The notes below the pieces were generated by a model. The model did not search any database and was not told the origin of the DNA. It saw nothing but the letters and a program-made list of their open reading frames with translations. A stretch of 64,000 bases of DNA, from the NCBI GenBank assembly GCA_021521415.1, contig JAIQDT010001663.1, forward strand, positions 534,773-598,772. Reading direction: 5' to 3'. The DNA is from Bidens hawaiensis. Its lineage: Eukaryota; Streptophyta; Magnoliopsida; Asterales; Asteraceae. Within the stretch, counting starts at the first letter, position 1, and each line of letters starts with the position of its first letter. This document shows positions 1 to 11,443 of the stretch, piece after piece. The position numbers and the translations under genes were made by a program.

Positions 1-32
1 TTCTTTTCCTTATTATGAATCAATCAAATTTG

Positions 33-63
<31 letters not shown>

Positions 64-2000
64 TAATAAGTAAAACATTAAAATTTACAAACTCGATCAT
101 ATTCAAATGAGTATTTAAAACAATGATTGATCAAATAAAAAATATGCACATCATTTTTATTATTATTTATTTTTATATACTTTTCATAAGATAATTGAAT
201 CAACATACATTCTAAAAAAATTATATTAAAACATTACATGATATATAATATATAAAATTCGTTAAAAATAAAAGACAAAGATTTCTGAATCACCAGACTG
301 GCATTTATTATATTTTGAAATTGTTTATAACTCTTTCTTATGAACATATTAAAATCTGTTTCACGTATTTTAATACTGACAACTGTCTGGAATAGACACT
401 ATTAAATTATTATGTCAGTTGTAACACAAATAAATATATAGCTATAGGCTGAGCCTTGAGGACGCAAATAACGACAAGGATATCTTAACTAATTGCAAGA
501 ATATCATATTTCCGATATGTTAGTGGTAGCATGAAAATATTAATAAACTCATTAATTTGTCGTTATCATTTGGTCTCCGCCGTAGGCCAACTCCTTTTCT
601 ACATTGTGCGCATAAATGGTTGAGAAGCAATCAAGCAAGTACCTTTTGGCTAGTATACAGGGTTTAGAAACAACTTTGTTGTTTAAATTACTTAATCGAG
701 CTTCAGTGTTGTTTTTTTTGGGTGTGTTGTCACGTTGTGTAGCACCCATTTCTGAAGCTTTAAAACGTGCAACTTCTTAATGCAATGAATATTACTAAGT
801 TGTTTGAGTTGCTTGATGTGTCATTGTTTATTATTAAATAATTTAAATTCATTGTATTTTCTCACTTTAAAGTTTAAACTTTAAACAGAGAATTGTAAGT
901 GCTAATGTTGCTATATTTAAAATATCCAAATTCCAAACTAGGCTAATTATTTTTAATTGCATGGTTTACTTGGGTTGGGCCACATAGGCGGCGTATATAA
1001 CAACATTATACAACATGGGCCGGTTACAATGGGCTTAGTATAGCTGTATAGGTGTATTGTATAAACATTGCTCGTGTCCTCGTGACCTTAAGTCTCAAAT
1101 TGCTTGCCCACCGACCACCGTGCAAAATCAAGGCACAGGATCAAAAAAACAAAAGAAATTTTATTATTGAAAAAAAAAATACTCATTCATAAACTCTTTG
1201 CAATAACTCTCAATTGATTTTCATATCCAAAGACTCACTATTCCATTCACCTATTTTAATCTCGAGCTAAACGTATAAGCTATATTTTGATAATTAGGAA
1301 TGAGCGGTAAATACACCATATCTATTAAATAACACAAATTATAAAAAGATTTCATATGAATCGGAGTAATTAGTCGATGATTAAATGTTACTAAGTCATT
1401 CGGTATAACTCGTATACATAAATGAACATAGAATGGGTCAACCTGAAATACTAACTTACCATAACACGATTTAAAGTGGTTTCGACATGACGGACACAAA
1501 TAACTGTATGGGCCGAATTAAGGTTGAAGAATTCAACCCACCAACCTGAAAGGATTGGAACCCATACTTACATATATACAAACACGCATGCGCACATTAT
1601 ACATGTAAAAAAGGGTTTTGAAATCACAAGTTTGAATAGACGCTGTCTCTATATCCTCTAGAAAAGATGAAATGATTGCAATGATGAGACCCTCTAGACT
1701 ACAAATAGTACTACTATGATTCTATGAATTGGATTTTTATATACATTTGTTTATTATATACAAACAGAAACTCTTTTTTTAAAAGAGGTGTTTACTCAGT
1801 TATAATACCTATAAGTATATTTATATCATAATACATATATATTACTCATTTAATTGATTTCATGTCATCAACTTTTCTTAATTCTTGTATTTTTCGTCAT
1901 AATCCAGATAACTTTTCTCGTTAAATCTGGTTATGTATAAGACACGTTAAACAAACGTAAGGGCGCACAGTCTCACAATCAGGCATGAGTGTCCGGAAGT
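1..2000. other. AT-rich intergenic DNA, no gene recognised
   Basis: AT-rich sequence beginning with an AC/TA microsatellite at about 35-62. The open frames here, for example 552-749 and 1251-1499 on the minus strand, are short and have no motif I recognise. No transposon ends with target duplications were found. Confidence 0.6.
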
Positions 2001-2186
2001 AGTCACTGTATACTCCCCTAGGTCGAAAGAAAGGACATAACATTTATTTTTTTTTATCATTAAGTTTGTCAAATAACAACCATTAAAAATGTATAAAAAT
2101 AAAAGAATAGTTTTGCTATTTGTTTTTTTCTCTTTTATCCGCTTTTGTTATAATCGAGAAACCCTGCTAAAATCAGCAGAAGCCTA

Positions 2187-2195
2187 AAACCCTAA
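2187..2195 (+). promoter_or_regulatory. telo-box in the CURT1D-like 5' leader
   Basis: AAACCCTAA lies 25 bp before the ATG at 2220. This motif (telo-box) is common near the transcription start of plant housekeeping and plastid-related genes. Its role here is inferred from sequence and position only. Confidence 0.4.
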
Positions 2196-2219
2196 CATCA
2201 TTCTTCACAAATCACAACA

Positions 2220-3929
2220 ATGGAGCTTTGCACCTCTGCTCGTTGTATCCCAAATCGTCTATCAAATCCTACATCGTTTACTCCTCACATCAGTAGTCTG
2301 CCTTTGAAATCGAACTCGATTGCTCTCAATAACCCAGGTGCACATTCCAATTCTCAACTATTTACTTTCTTTTGCAACTATAAACCCCAGATATCGTTCG
2401 AATTTTACTTGATTATGAATTCATTCTTGTTCACTACAGTTTACTTGATTATAAACCCCAGATATCGTTCGAATTCATTCTTGATTATGAACTGTTTTTG
2501 TTTTACGAGTTTCTAGGCCTTGAATCTCTTTAAATAGTTTTTTTAGGAATATATAATTTGATGATTATAGCTATGACCGGAAAACGGGTTGGGTTGGGTA
2601 ACGGGTCAGAACGGGTTAGGGTCGAGATGGGTCCATTCAAAAAAGGGTTATTTCAGTTCGGGTCGGAACGGATTTTGGGTTAGAACAGGTTTTGGGTTAG
2701 AACGGGTTCAAGCCGCAACAGGTTTCGGTCAAAACGGTTGGTTTAAAAATGTTTTTTTTTCCTTTGAAATTATGTACATTTCAGCTTTGGTTTGGCTTTT
2801 GGCACCTGTTGCGCGCGTTCAGGCGTTGGAACGCACCTGACATGGGTTACGTGTTACGTGTCCGAATTCGTGTTACATGCATATCGATGTCGCATTATGT
2901 GGTAACTAACGTCGGGTTACGTGTCCGGCGCTGCATTATGCGCGTACTGGTCTTGCGTTGTAAAGTTAATATAATTTATAGTATGCTAAATTGAGGGATT
3001 TCAGTAAAATTCATGTGTAAGTTATGATTTTTTTGTTGAAAAGTAGCATGATGATGATCTTACCCAATAAGTGTTTTTAACTAATTTTGTTATGATATTG
3101 TAAGAGATGTTTGTTCAATCTATAAAACTAAATGGGTTCTTACTTATTTTGGTTTACAGGCTTACGCAGGTACAATTACTCGTCTATAAAAGCAACAGCT
3201 TCTAAGGAAACATCAAGTGAAGCAAATCAGTATGTTAAAGAAGAAGCTGATGATGCAGCGCCAGTGAACGATGGTCAACCTGAGGAGAATATTGGGTTTG
3301 GAGGATTTGGTTTGTTCAAAAATGATGCTGCTGCTGAAGATGATCAGTTCCCTCAAATTGATTTCTTAAATAAGCTCAAAACGGAGGTATGCTATGTTGT
3401 TATTTCTCATGGATATTATCTGAATCATAAAGATGATTAGTTACTTTTTTATCATTATATGTGATGCTAACATGCTTGTACTTGCTTTGTAGTTGGATCT
3501 TGAAGATTCGTTTTCGATTGCTTTGCTTGGTGTAGGTGGTGTTACAGCCCTCTGGTTAGCTGCAAACATAGTTGGATCCATCGATCGTATACCTTTGGTG
3601 TGTTAGTTGGTTTCTGACTTTCTGAACATGCTAAACTAAAATCTTTATATATCATAACCCGTCTTATAATTTAGTGATGTGTTTGTTTGACATGCTTGTT
3701 AACAGTTTCCTAAATTGATGGAACTGGTTGGTCTTGGCTACAGTATCTGGTTCACCACGCGTTACTTGCTCTTTAAGGTATGCAAATAATTTGTTTTATT
3801 AATTTATCAGCTGGATTTTTTTTTTGGCAAGTTGTATTGACTTTTTTTTACATTTTACAGAGAAATAGAGATGAATTGGCATCAAAGATCGAAGAGATTA
3901 AGCAGCAAGTTCTGGGATCAAAGAATTGA
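2220..3929 (+). CDS. CURT1D: CURVATURE THYLAKOID 1D-like protein (CAAD domain), 5 exons
   Basis: Exons 2220-2337, 3160-3386, 3493-3597, 3706-3777 and 3861-3929 join in frame across GT..AG introns to give 196 residues. Residues 1-45 are Ser/Thr-rich and poor in acidic residues, as in a plastid transit peptide. An acidic linker follows. Exon 3 carries the first hydrophobic helix (about residues 120-145, with the GVGGVTALWLAANIVGSIDR stretch) and exon 4 the second (VGLGYSIWFTTRYLLF). The charged tail ends RDELASKIEEIKQQVLGSKN. This is the CAAD layout of CURT1 proteins, which oligomerise and bend thylakoid membranes at grana margins. The length is closest to Arabidopsis CURT1D, as I recall it. 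Assignment to the D clade rather than A-C is inferred from length and the long acidic linker. Intron 1 holds a G-rich tract. The gene looks intact. Confidence 0.9.
2580..2725 (+). repeat. GGGT-rich tract in intron 1 of the CURT1D-like gene
   Basis: About 145 bp of clustered GGGT and GGGTT units (GGGTTGGGTTGGG, ACGGGTCAGAACGGG and others), all on the transcribed-sense strand of intron 1. Related CGGGT strings occur at 32170-32240. It may be part of a degenerate repeat; no terminal repeats were found. Confidence 0.5.
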
Positions 3930-4490
3930 CATGTGTGATATCGAAGTCGTCCTTTTTATAGCAGTCTAGATTGCATTTTAGTTTTCCTGTATAAAAAGGT
4001 AGTTCACTTGTTTACCTATAGAGTTTGACTTTTGCATGTTATAGAGAGAACTTTTCTTAGCCAGTGGGTCAATTTTCTCACTAGAATAAACAAGCATTAC
4101 CAATTTTGAATCTGAACTATACCTCATTTGACTCTTTTTATAAGTAAAAAGTGGACAAATAGGATGTGCTTGGATACTGTTTAGTTCATGCTTTAAAAAG
4201 TTACGATCGGAAGTGATGACTTTGGATGCAGAGGTATCGTGGCAGCTTGACGCATATATAAACATGCACGCACACTTGCATATACATATATACACATGAT
4301 TGTGTGTTTAAAACTTCTTGAAAGAGTTTTAGACACAAATAGAAGATGTGTTCAAATACCCTGAATACCATACCGGAGTGGCATTATGGTATAAATACTT
4401 TGCTTTTAAATAAGAGGGTTTTATTTATTTATTTACTTTTAAATTCTAAAACTAATCGATACTCGGTGATCTACTAGAATGCTTGCCAGA
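3930..4490. other. 3' flank of the CURT1D-like gene
   Basis: Probable 3' UTR and AT-rich spacer after the stop at 3929. The minus-strand frame at 3978-4295 has no recognisable motif and lies in the 3' flank. Confidence 0.5.
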
Positions 4491-4775
4491 GAAAATCACC
4501 AAAATAGCCAAATTGACCCAAAAAAGTTGTCATATTAGCCCTGATTTTTTTAAATTATCAGAACAGTCTTGACTTTATGCTTCTGTACCAACTCCTACAC
4601 CAACCCGTATACCTCATGCGCCATATCGCACAACAAATCACTTGCGGCACCAATATAGGTCGGTGATGAGAATCTCCTGCGCCATTTTTCGCCTTCGTGC
4701 GCATAAAAGATTAAGTGGTAATCTAACACATTTCATTGCTATTTTTTATTCAATATGGCTATTTTTGTGATTTTT
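4491..4775. mobile_element. foldback MITE (Mutator-like?)
   Basis: Inverted termini of about 19 bp: GAAAATCACCAAAATAGCC at 4491 and GGCTATTTTTGTGATTTT ending at 4775. The roughly 250-bp interior has no coding sequence. AT-rich inverted ends of this type suggest a MULE-type MITE. I could not find a convincing 9-bp target duplication, so the superfamily is uncertain. Confidence 0.45.
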
Positions 4776-4971
4776 AACTTGCACATATTCTATTCATAGA
4801 TAATATCTTATGACATCAGATACCTGGGGTGTATAGGGCCCCGTATCACTCCCGTATAGCCCTACAAGAGACATATTGGGGTGTTTGGGTGCCCCTAGTA
4901 GGACTCATGATCAATACTACTTTATTTTCCTTAACAAAATACATAATTCACTTTTGAATTTTCTTTATATA

Positions 4972-5004
4972 CTAGCAATTTGACCCCGCTCGTTGCGGTG
5001 GGGT
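4972..5004 (-). mobile_element. Helitron 3' end (hairpin + CTAG)
   Basis: Read on the minus strand, a GC-rich hairpin (ACCCC..GGGGT arms, 4983-5004, GTT-containing loop) is followed by an AT-rich spacer and CTAG, then T. That is the Helitron 3' terminus (hairpin, CTRR, insertion between A and T). I found no matching TCTCTACTA 5' end, so the extent of the element is unknown. Confidence 0.55.
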
Positions 5005-6498
5005 GTCAAACCATAACCAAAGACACTAACGACGTCAAAAAATCTACCACAAAATCAGTTGTCGATTAACATTCATTTATAACATCAGAGACTTTGTATA
5101 CAAAAACAAAACCATCCTAACATCAACGTGAGGCATAAGTTGGAGTTACACCGGCTTCAATCTAGACTCCAAAAGCCTAATTGTCCAATTAAACATCTCT
5201 TGCAAATGACTATCATATGCAGTTATACACAATCAAACCAAAAATCAAAGGTCATTTGGTTTTAGTAAATTGATCAAGACATAAACAACCAAACATCAGG
5301 TTTTAGTAATTTTTTGTTGTTGCTACGAGCTTAGAAACGTTTGGTTTTAGTAAATTGACCAAATAATTGAAAGATCTGCAGCAAATTTGATAATAAGTTA
5401 GTTACACAATTTGTGGAATCAAATGTTTGTGTAAGTCCATCACCTGCAAGTCTTGTGAATCTCATGTAGTCTGCAAAATAACCAAAAATAATGAATTACT
5501 TAAAACTAATAATCACATATACATTCAAATAACCCAAAATTACCTGCTTGTAAACAACATCATCAAATCACCCTGTGACTTACTACAACATACAAATTAA
5601 GAAAGCATATAACATCAACCAAACCTCACTAAACATTAAACCATAAAGTTTGTTAACCTACATAGCTAGGTTAAAATAATCAATAGTTAGCTTATCTGAA
5701 GCCATAGGATCAACTATTCTAGATTGAGGCTCAGAACAGTTTTCTAATCAGAGAAAGAGGATTAGACCATCATGGCTGTAACAGAGGTTCGGTTCGGAGT
5801 GGAGACGTAAATACATGCCACACACTCACCCGTCCTCCAATACTGCCAAACCAAGTTGCGAACGTTCTTGGATGTTTACTCTGTACACGTTGTCATCACA
5901 ACCCTATTGTATGCACTTATAGATCCAAAAGAGGTACTGAAGTAAAAGGCAAAGCACAATTGGTATTCAATATCTATGACAATTAATGCTTTTTTTAAAA
6001 CAATGGAATGTCGCCGCAAAACACACAATGGATCAAAGTCACCAAATCAAACTGTACCCTCAATTCAACCCCTGTGTTTGCAATATGGTTGCCTTCTGAC
6101 TATCAAAGTCAAAAGAAAATTACAGATACAACATATTATCCAAATTACTCTTAAATAACAACCAAGTGCATGATCGAACAATTAATTAGATGACAATACA
6201 AACCGAAGCTAAGAAAGCGGTGGCCAAAATAGAAGCACGGCGAACATCAAAAAAGAAGATAAAAATTGCGACAAAGGTATAGAGAGAGAGATAAAAGAGA
6301 CGCCGCCGCCGGCAACAATAGGCTAACACTTCCTAGAATCACCGTCGCTGTGTTATACAAACCCTGGTGTCCATACGAAATTGAGAGAGAGAGAGAGAAA
6401 CAGTGGCAAAGTGACGGTCCATGGAAGACATGAATAACCAAACCATCTTCAAAGCGTCATGTACAACTAACAAAGCCTAGGAAAGTTGCTAATTGTAT
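5005..6498. other. AT-rich intergenic DNA, possibly the body of a Helitron
   Basis: No protein motif recognised. The Helitron 3' end at 4972 implies that at least part of this interval could be Helitron sequence, but no 5' terminus is visible. Confidence 0.35.
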
Positions 6499-6501
6499 AT
6501 A

Positions 6502-6891
6502 GGGTATGTTTGGTAAAACTAGCTGGTAGCTGGAAGCTGGAAGCTGTAGCTGGTAGCTGGAAGCTGTAGTTTTTAGATAGATTTAGGTGTTTGACAGAGT
6601 AGCTGGAGCTTTTAATAAATGTATAAAATGACCAAAACAGGCATAATTAAAAGACAATAATATTAAATATACTTATTTTGGAAGGTTATTTAAGTAATTA
6701 AAATACGAAAAGCTTGTAGCTCTTTCTAAACGCTACTAGTTGGAGTTTTAAGCTTTAATCTTTTTCTCATGACTAAAAGCTTCAAGCTCCTTCCAACCAA
6801 ACAAGGCTTTTAATTGAGTATGAGTTTTTTCTTAAAAGCTTGAAGTTTGAAGCCCCTAAAAGCTCCTAAAAGCTCATTGCCAAACATACCC
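6502..6891. mobile_element. MITE with GGGTATGTTTGG inverted termini
   Basis: GGGTATGTTTGGTAA at 6502-6516 is matched by TTGCCAAACATACCC at 6877-6891 (14 of 15 inverted). The interior is rich in AGCTGG/AAGCT repeats. The flanks are ATA on both sides, a possible 3-bp duplication. Such termini occur in hAT and PIF/Harbinger MITEs; I cannot decide between them. Confidence 0.6.
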
Positions 6892-6965
6892 ATAATTAGA
6901 CCTCTTTAAAGTTTAAACATGAATGATTTTTCTTAAATGGTTGATACTAATGATTTTGACTATGA

Positions 6966-9041
6966 CTAGTATGAAACCCGCGCGATGCTGCGGCGATAAC
7001 TATTTGCAATGCGACACTTATTTATGTTAGTTTATCAATCCTCTCGTGATATGGTGTATAGCACTTATACTTATGTTAGTTTTCTTAATCGTGTAATATT
7101 TTACAAAAGTTTATTACGTTAATTGTTTAATTGGTTTAGTTGATACATATATAGGTTTGTAAATGAGCCGAATCGAGCTAGGCCAATCTTGAGCTCAACT
7201 CGAATACATGTCGAGCTAGCTCGGCTCAAGATCGAAATTTTAAGCGAGCTGAACATGGGAGCTTGAGCTTGGCTCATTCATAAATCGAGTCAGCTCAGAT
7301 TAACTCGAAATGGCTTGAACCCTTTTCTTTTGAGATGTTTTTGGCCTTTTTCATTACTTTGAACTTAGCCATAAGAGCATTCACAATAGCTCCTTTATAA
7401 TTATGTGAGGGAGTTCTCTAAATCCTTTTAGAGAGTTGTAAGTGGTTGTGAGTGGAGAGCGAGAAAATTTTAAAGAGATGGGTAAATTTGAAGGAATATC
7501 ATTCATCCTCTAGTTATTTTTAATATATTTGAAAATGATTGTGAGTAGAGTAAAGAAAAAAAGATAATGATAAAGATGTAAAAAAATTTATTATTTGATT
7601 GTATATGAGATAAAATATAGTGTTTTTTAGTGTAATTATAGAGATTTAGATAAATAAGCTACCGGGAATGCTCTAAGATCTTACTTTGATTTAATTGGTA
7701 GGACCATTATTTATAAAGACCAGGATTTTGCACAACAAGCCGATATTTTAATCCAGATAATTTTGGCTGATTTGCTAGAATATTGAACCGGCGGTTTTTT
7801 CTAAAATACTCGTTTTTACCGGCAAACCGGTTTTAAGTCTGAGAAATTTTTTATATTTTCGGCCCATATTTTTTCAAAATTACTTTAACCCAACAATTAG
7901 CGTTTAAACGTAAAAATTTAGGACTATTTTTTTTAAAAGTGAGTGCTTTTGTATTATTATTTTTTTAATATGGATTAACTTAATTTTGAGTTATTTTTTT
8001 ATTATGGAATCATTTAATTTTGGTTTATTTTTTGAGTTCAAGTTGCATTTATAGGTAATTATAAGATAAGCTATTTAACCGGTTGAGCTTCCCAATATAA
8101 CCCGGTTCAACAGGTCGTACAATTTTTTAGCTCAATCTGGTATGAGTAAAAAGCTGTTTTTAAAACACTAGTTGGAATTGATTTTATTCTTTTGATTTTG
8201 TAATTTGAATTGCATAAATGGGAGGAATGATTTTATAAATTTAAATTTGATAAAGTAAAACAGAATCTGGGCATATGCGTATAAACACTTTATATGTTTA
8301 TAATGCATATCTAAGTTGTATTTTATGAATTAATGACTTATACATTATAACCTACGATCGGTTTTGATAATTTTTTATATAAAAACGTTGTAATTGTAGG
8401 TTTTGTTTTTTTTAAACATACTTTATTTAAAGATATAAAGGTAAACAAAAAAAGAAATAAATTTGTCAAATTTTTTGATAAAGATGAGGGGTTGCATGTG
8501 TAACAATTCCTAGATATTACAAAAGTTATATAAAGTTTAAGGATAAAAATGAGAATGAAAATGTATTTGTAGGTTTATAGTTGCATATCTAAGTTGTACT
8601 TTAATGCTTCATTGACGTGTACATTATAATCTACACATCGGTTTTGAAAAATTTTTATATCTAAGCGTCGACAAAAATAAGAACGTCGTAATGGTAGGCT
8701 CGGTTTTTTTAGAAACATGATATATTTAGAGATATAGATGGAAACGAAAAAATAAATAAATTTGTCAAGTTTTTGGATAAAGATGAGGGGGTTAATGTGT
8801 AACTATTCTTAGATATTACAAAAGTTATCCAAAGTTAAAGGGTAATTATTGTAACTATTAAATGGTAATTATTGTAATTATAGAATGTGAATTAAAAGTT
8901 AAGGTTAATAAGTGTTAAGTAAAGACATTAATGCCCCAAACTTTAAAAATATATGCATTCAAAAGTTGTACATATTGAATAATTATTTGGACCTCTTAAA
9001 ATTTAAGAGTTACTTGAAACATCCATTATATATAGTAGAGA
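6966..9041 (-). mobile_element. non-autonomous Helitron, 2.08 kb, both ends present
   Basis: On the minus strand the 5' end reads TCTCTACTATATATAATGG from 9041 and is preceded by A. The 3' end is CTAG at 6966-6969, followed by T and preceded by an imperfect GC hairpin at about 6976-6997. This matches Helitron structure (A|TC...CTAG|T, no target duplication). No Rep/helicase coding sequence is present, so it is non-autonomous. The body holds a Tourist-type MITE (7375-7673) and two diverged direct repeats of about 280 bp (about 8280-8570 and 8575-8850) that share AAATTTGTCAA and GATAAAGATGAGGGG. Confidence 0.75.
7375..7673. mobile_element. Tourist-like (PIF/Harbinger) MITE inside the Helitron
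   Basis: Inverted termini GAGCATTCACAATAG (7375) and CTACCGGGAATGCTC (ending 7673) are flanked by TAA at 7372-7374 and 7674-7676. A TWA duplication with GAGCATTC termini is typical of Tourist-like MITEs. It lies inside the Helitron, so it either inserted later or was carried along. Confidence 0.75.
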
Positions 9042-9367
9042 TAGAGATATTATGTAGGAAAGAAAATAATAATAATAATTTATATTTATTGCAATACTTA
9101 TTTATTTAACATAATAAGAACATTTGCTTCATCCTAAGACTATGGCCTTTTCATACAAGTTAAAAAGCCTCTTACCAATTCAATTTATCTTATATAGAAC
9201 GACTTTCATTGTCAACTTTTACTATCCAGCTGTCGAGATTTATAAGATAATGGTTTATTAGGAAAGTCTTAACTAGAAAACATTGCCATTTAACAATCAA
9301 CTTACTACAGAAATCATCATCAAATATTAATAAAATTTGATGAAGTCATCAAATAAAATACGCTAAG

Positions 9368-9373
<6 letters not shown>

Positions 9374-9404
<31 letters not shown>
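9374..9404. repeat. (TA)n microsatellite
   Basis: Uninterrupted TA dinucleotides, about 15 units, followed by TAGATATATA. Confidence 0.9.
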
Positions 9405-9406
<2 letters not shown>

Positions 9407-9639
9407 TATATATTGGTTGTTTTGATGATAATTTTTTTATAACGGTGACTTTCTTATGTTTAGGTTACTGTACTTCTCAAATATGGAGAGTCTCATTGCC
9501 TTATTCTGGCCAGACTATGTTGTTTTAACCGGGCCCACGATGGCTTCAAAGTTTAGCTTGGGCGTTCTCCCAAGAAATCATACCTTCGACTACCACATGA
9601 CAGTCATTGTGCTGCCGCAGAAGCAAAATTCTCTGCCGT

Positions 9640-9740
9640 AACACATAGTGAGACGAAAAACCGGATGGGCTTGGGATTCAAACTAACAACCTTCCACAAG
9701 GTTAGCTCAAATCCCTTATTATCATAATCCACAAAAGTGA
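9640..9740 (-). mobile_element. possible tRNA-derived SINE fragment
   Basis: On the minus strand, GGTTGTTAGTTTGAATCCC contains a pol III B-box-like core (GTTTGAATCC). An A-box-like stretch lies upstream (GAGCTAACCTTGTGG). No poly(A) tail or target duplication was resolved, so the call is weak. Confidence 0.25.
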
Positions 9741-11060
9741 CACAAATGGGATCAAACTTGGATTTCCATTGGAGAACCCAAACTTAAATTGTTTAGAAGC
9801 TCAAAAGACACTAACAATAAAGTGACAATAACTATTTAATTTATTAATAAACTCAAGTACACATTTACAATAAACAATTCAAAACATATCAAACATGTAT
9901 TCCTTTTAATTAAATAACCTAAAGGCCAAAGCCAAACTGAATTGTCTTCTCAAACTTCCAAATCTTCAACTAGAAAATCTGTAACATGCGTAAAAACATA
10001 GTTTTATCAGCATAAAGTTGGTGAGCAATACACATGTTTTAGGCAAGCGAGTAAGTATATATATAAGAAGTAGAAATAAACGTGCTAGCAAACCGAACTT
10101 TAACACAAAAACCCTAACATGAAGATTATAAAATTAAATTAATGGAAAAGAATTATATGATAAAGAGTTGACTAAAATTTGGGTTTTTAAATGTAAACGA
10201 AAGATTTACGTTTAAGCGACTGTCCGGTTCGTGTTCGGTCCGAATGTCGATAGAAAATCATATTCAGAACCGACAGCACCAAAATATGAGAAATAAGATG
10301 AGATTATGAAATGTCAGAATTAATTCATGTCAAAACGTTAAATAAACGAACATCCCCAAATTTGAAGTAACATAAACCCTAATATGAATTTAATCCAATT
10401 GGATGTTATAATCCCTCAATTCATCGAAATTGAATGAGGGATTTTGATCCATGGATGATTTGGAATAGAAAATATGGGCAAACATATCCGGGATTCGGAT
10501 CGGAACTAGAAGAATCAAAGAACTTGAAGATGGCTAACTTTCAAAAGTTAAAGTATGAAGAACACTAAAGTAAATGAAGAATTCGTGATGTGAAGTGAAT
10601 TGAAGGTGAGAAATGATGGAGCAGAAGCTAATGGCCGTTTATATAGGTTAGGCAAGCTTGGAGAACAAGTTGGAATCGTTTAATCAAAAAATTGTGTTTT
10701 ATGACAAAATAAACAAATTAACAAAATTAACTAATAGTTTGTTCCCTACTCCAAGAATTCATAGAAATATGCTTGGAATGATGCCAAGGCATATTCTAAT
10801 CATTCTACAAAGAAGATACACGAAATCGGGTTGCTAAAATAAGCAAAACCTACACCAAAATGAACCAACACGACTTGCACAGTTTTGACCCATTGGCTTT
10901 GATTAAATGCAATATCAACATAAAATACATGAAATTGAGTTTGCGAAACATTCCAGAAACATAGATTAAAATAATTTGATAAATTTAACGCATAGGATAT
11001 GAATAATAGTCTTTTAACAATAACTGAAAATCCAAAAATTTAAGAGGGTCAGGTTTTCAA
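9741..11060. other. AT-rich DNA resembling old LTR/leader sequence
   Basis: No open frame or motif. The composition (for example TTTATATAGGT near 10640) recalls a decayed LTR, but I found no TG..CA ends or target duplication. Confidence 0.25.
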
Positions 11061-11262
11061 AAATTAACAAATGTTACACTAAAACCATGGAGTGTTGAAC
11101 TTGTCACGTAGACGCTCCACACAATTTCCACAGGAAGTCACAAAACATGTGTGGCATTGTTCTACTTTTCACACCGTGTAAAAAGTACCACGTCATTATT
11201 AAACTTTTTAATAAAAGTACAATAATGATTAATACGATAAAAATTAAAATACGATAAAAAAA

Positions 11263-11443
11263 ATGTACATTTGCTCATGGTGAAGTGTGGCAATGTGATC
11301 CACTAAATTTGCTCGTAGATTGTTATTCGCTTCTTGGTTGTGTATATTTAATTGATTAACACTTTTTTTGTTGCTTTCTAACTTCTTCTAATCCAGTTCC
11401 CGCATCAAAATCTTTTTCATTATACTCATAAAAGGTGTGGCTT
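11263..11443 (-). pseudogene. PIF/Harbinger transposase relic, C-terminal piece
   Basis: Minus-strand translation gives a C-terminal Harbinger-like stretch (NQEANNNLRANLVDHIATLH), resembling the NRETH..LR.DLIEH segment at the end of plant Harbinger transposases. It continues the reading of the piece at 13696-14018 across the solo LTR, with a frameshift and stop between. It is a relic of one transposase gene cut into three pieces. Confidence 0.55.

Noticed and set aside
552..749. 65-codon minus-strand frame
   Set aside because: Short, no recognisable domain, no splice context or promoter; indistinguishable from chance.
2749..2994. Open frames in CURT1D-like intron 1
   Set aside because: They lie inside an intron whose flanking exons join perfectly in frame.
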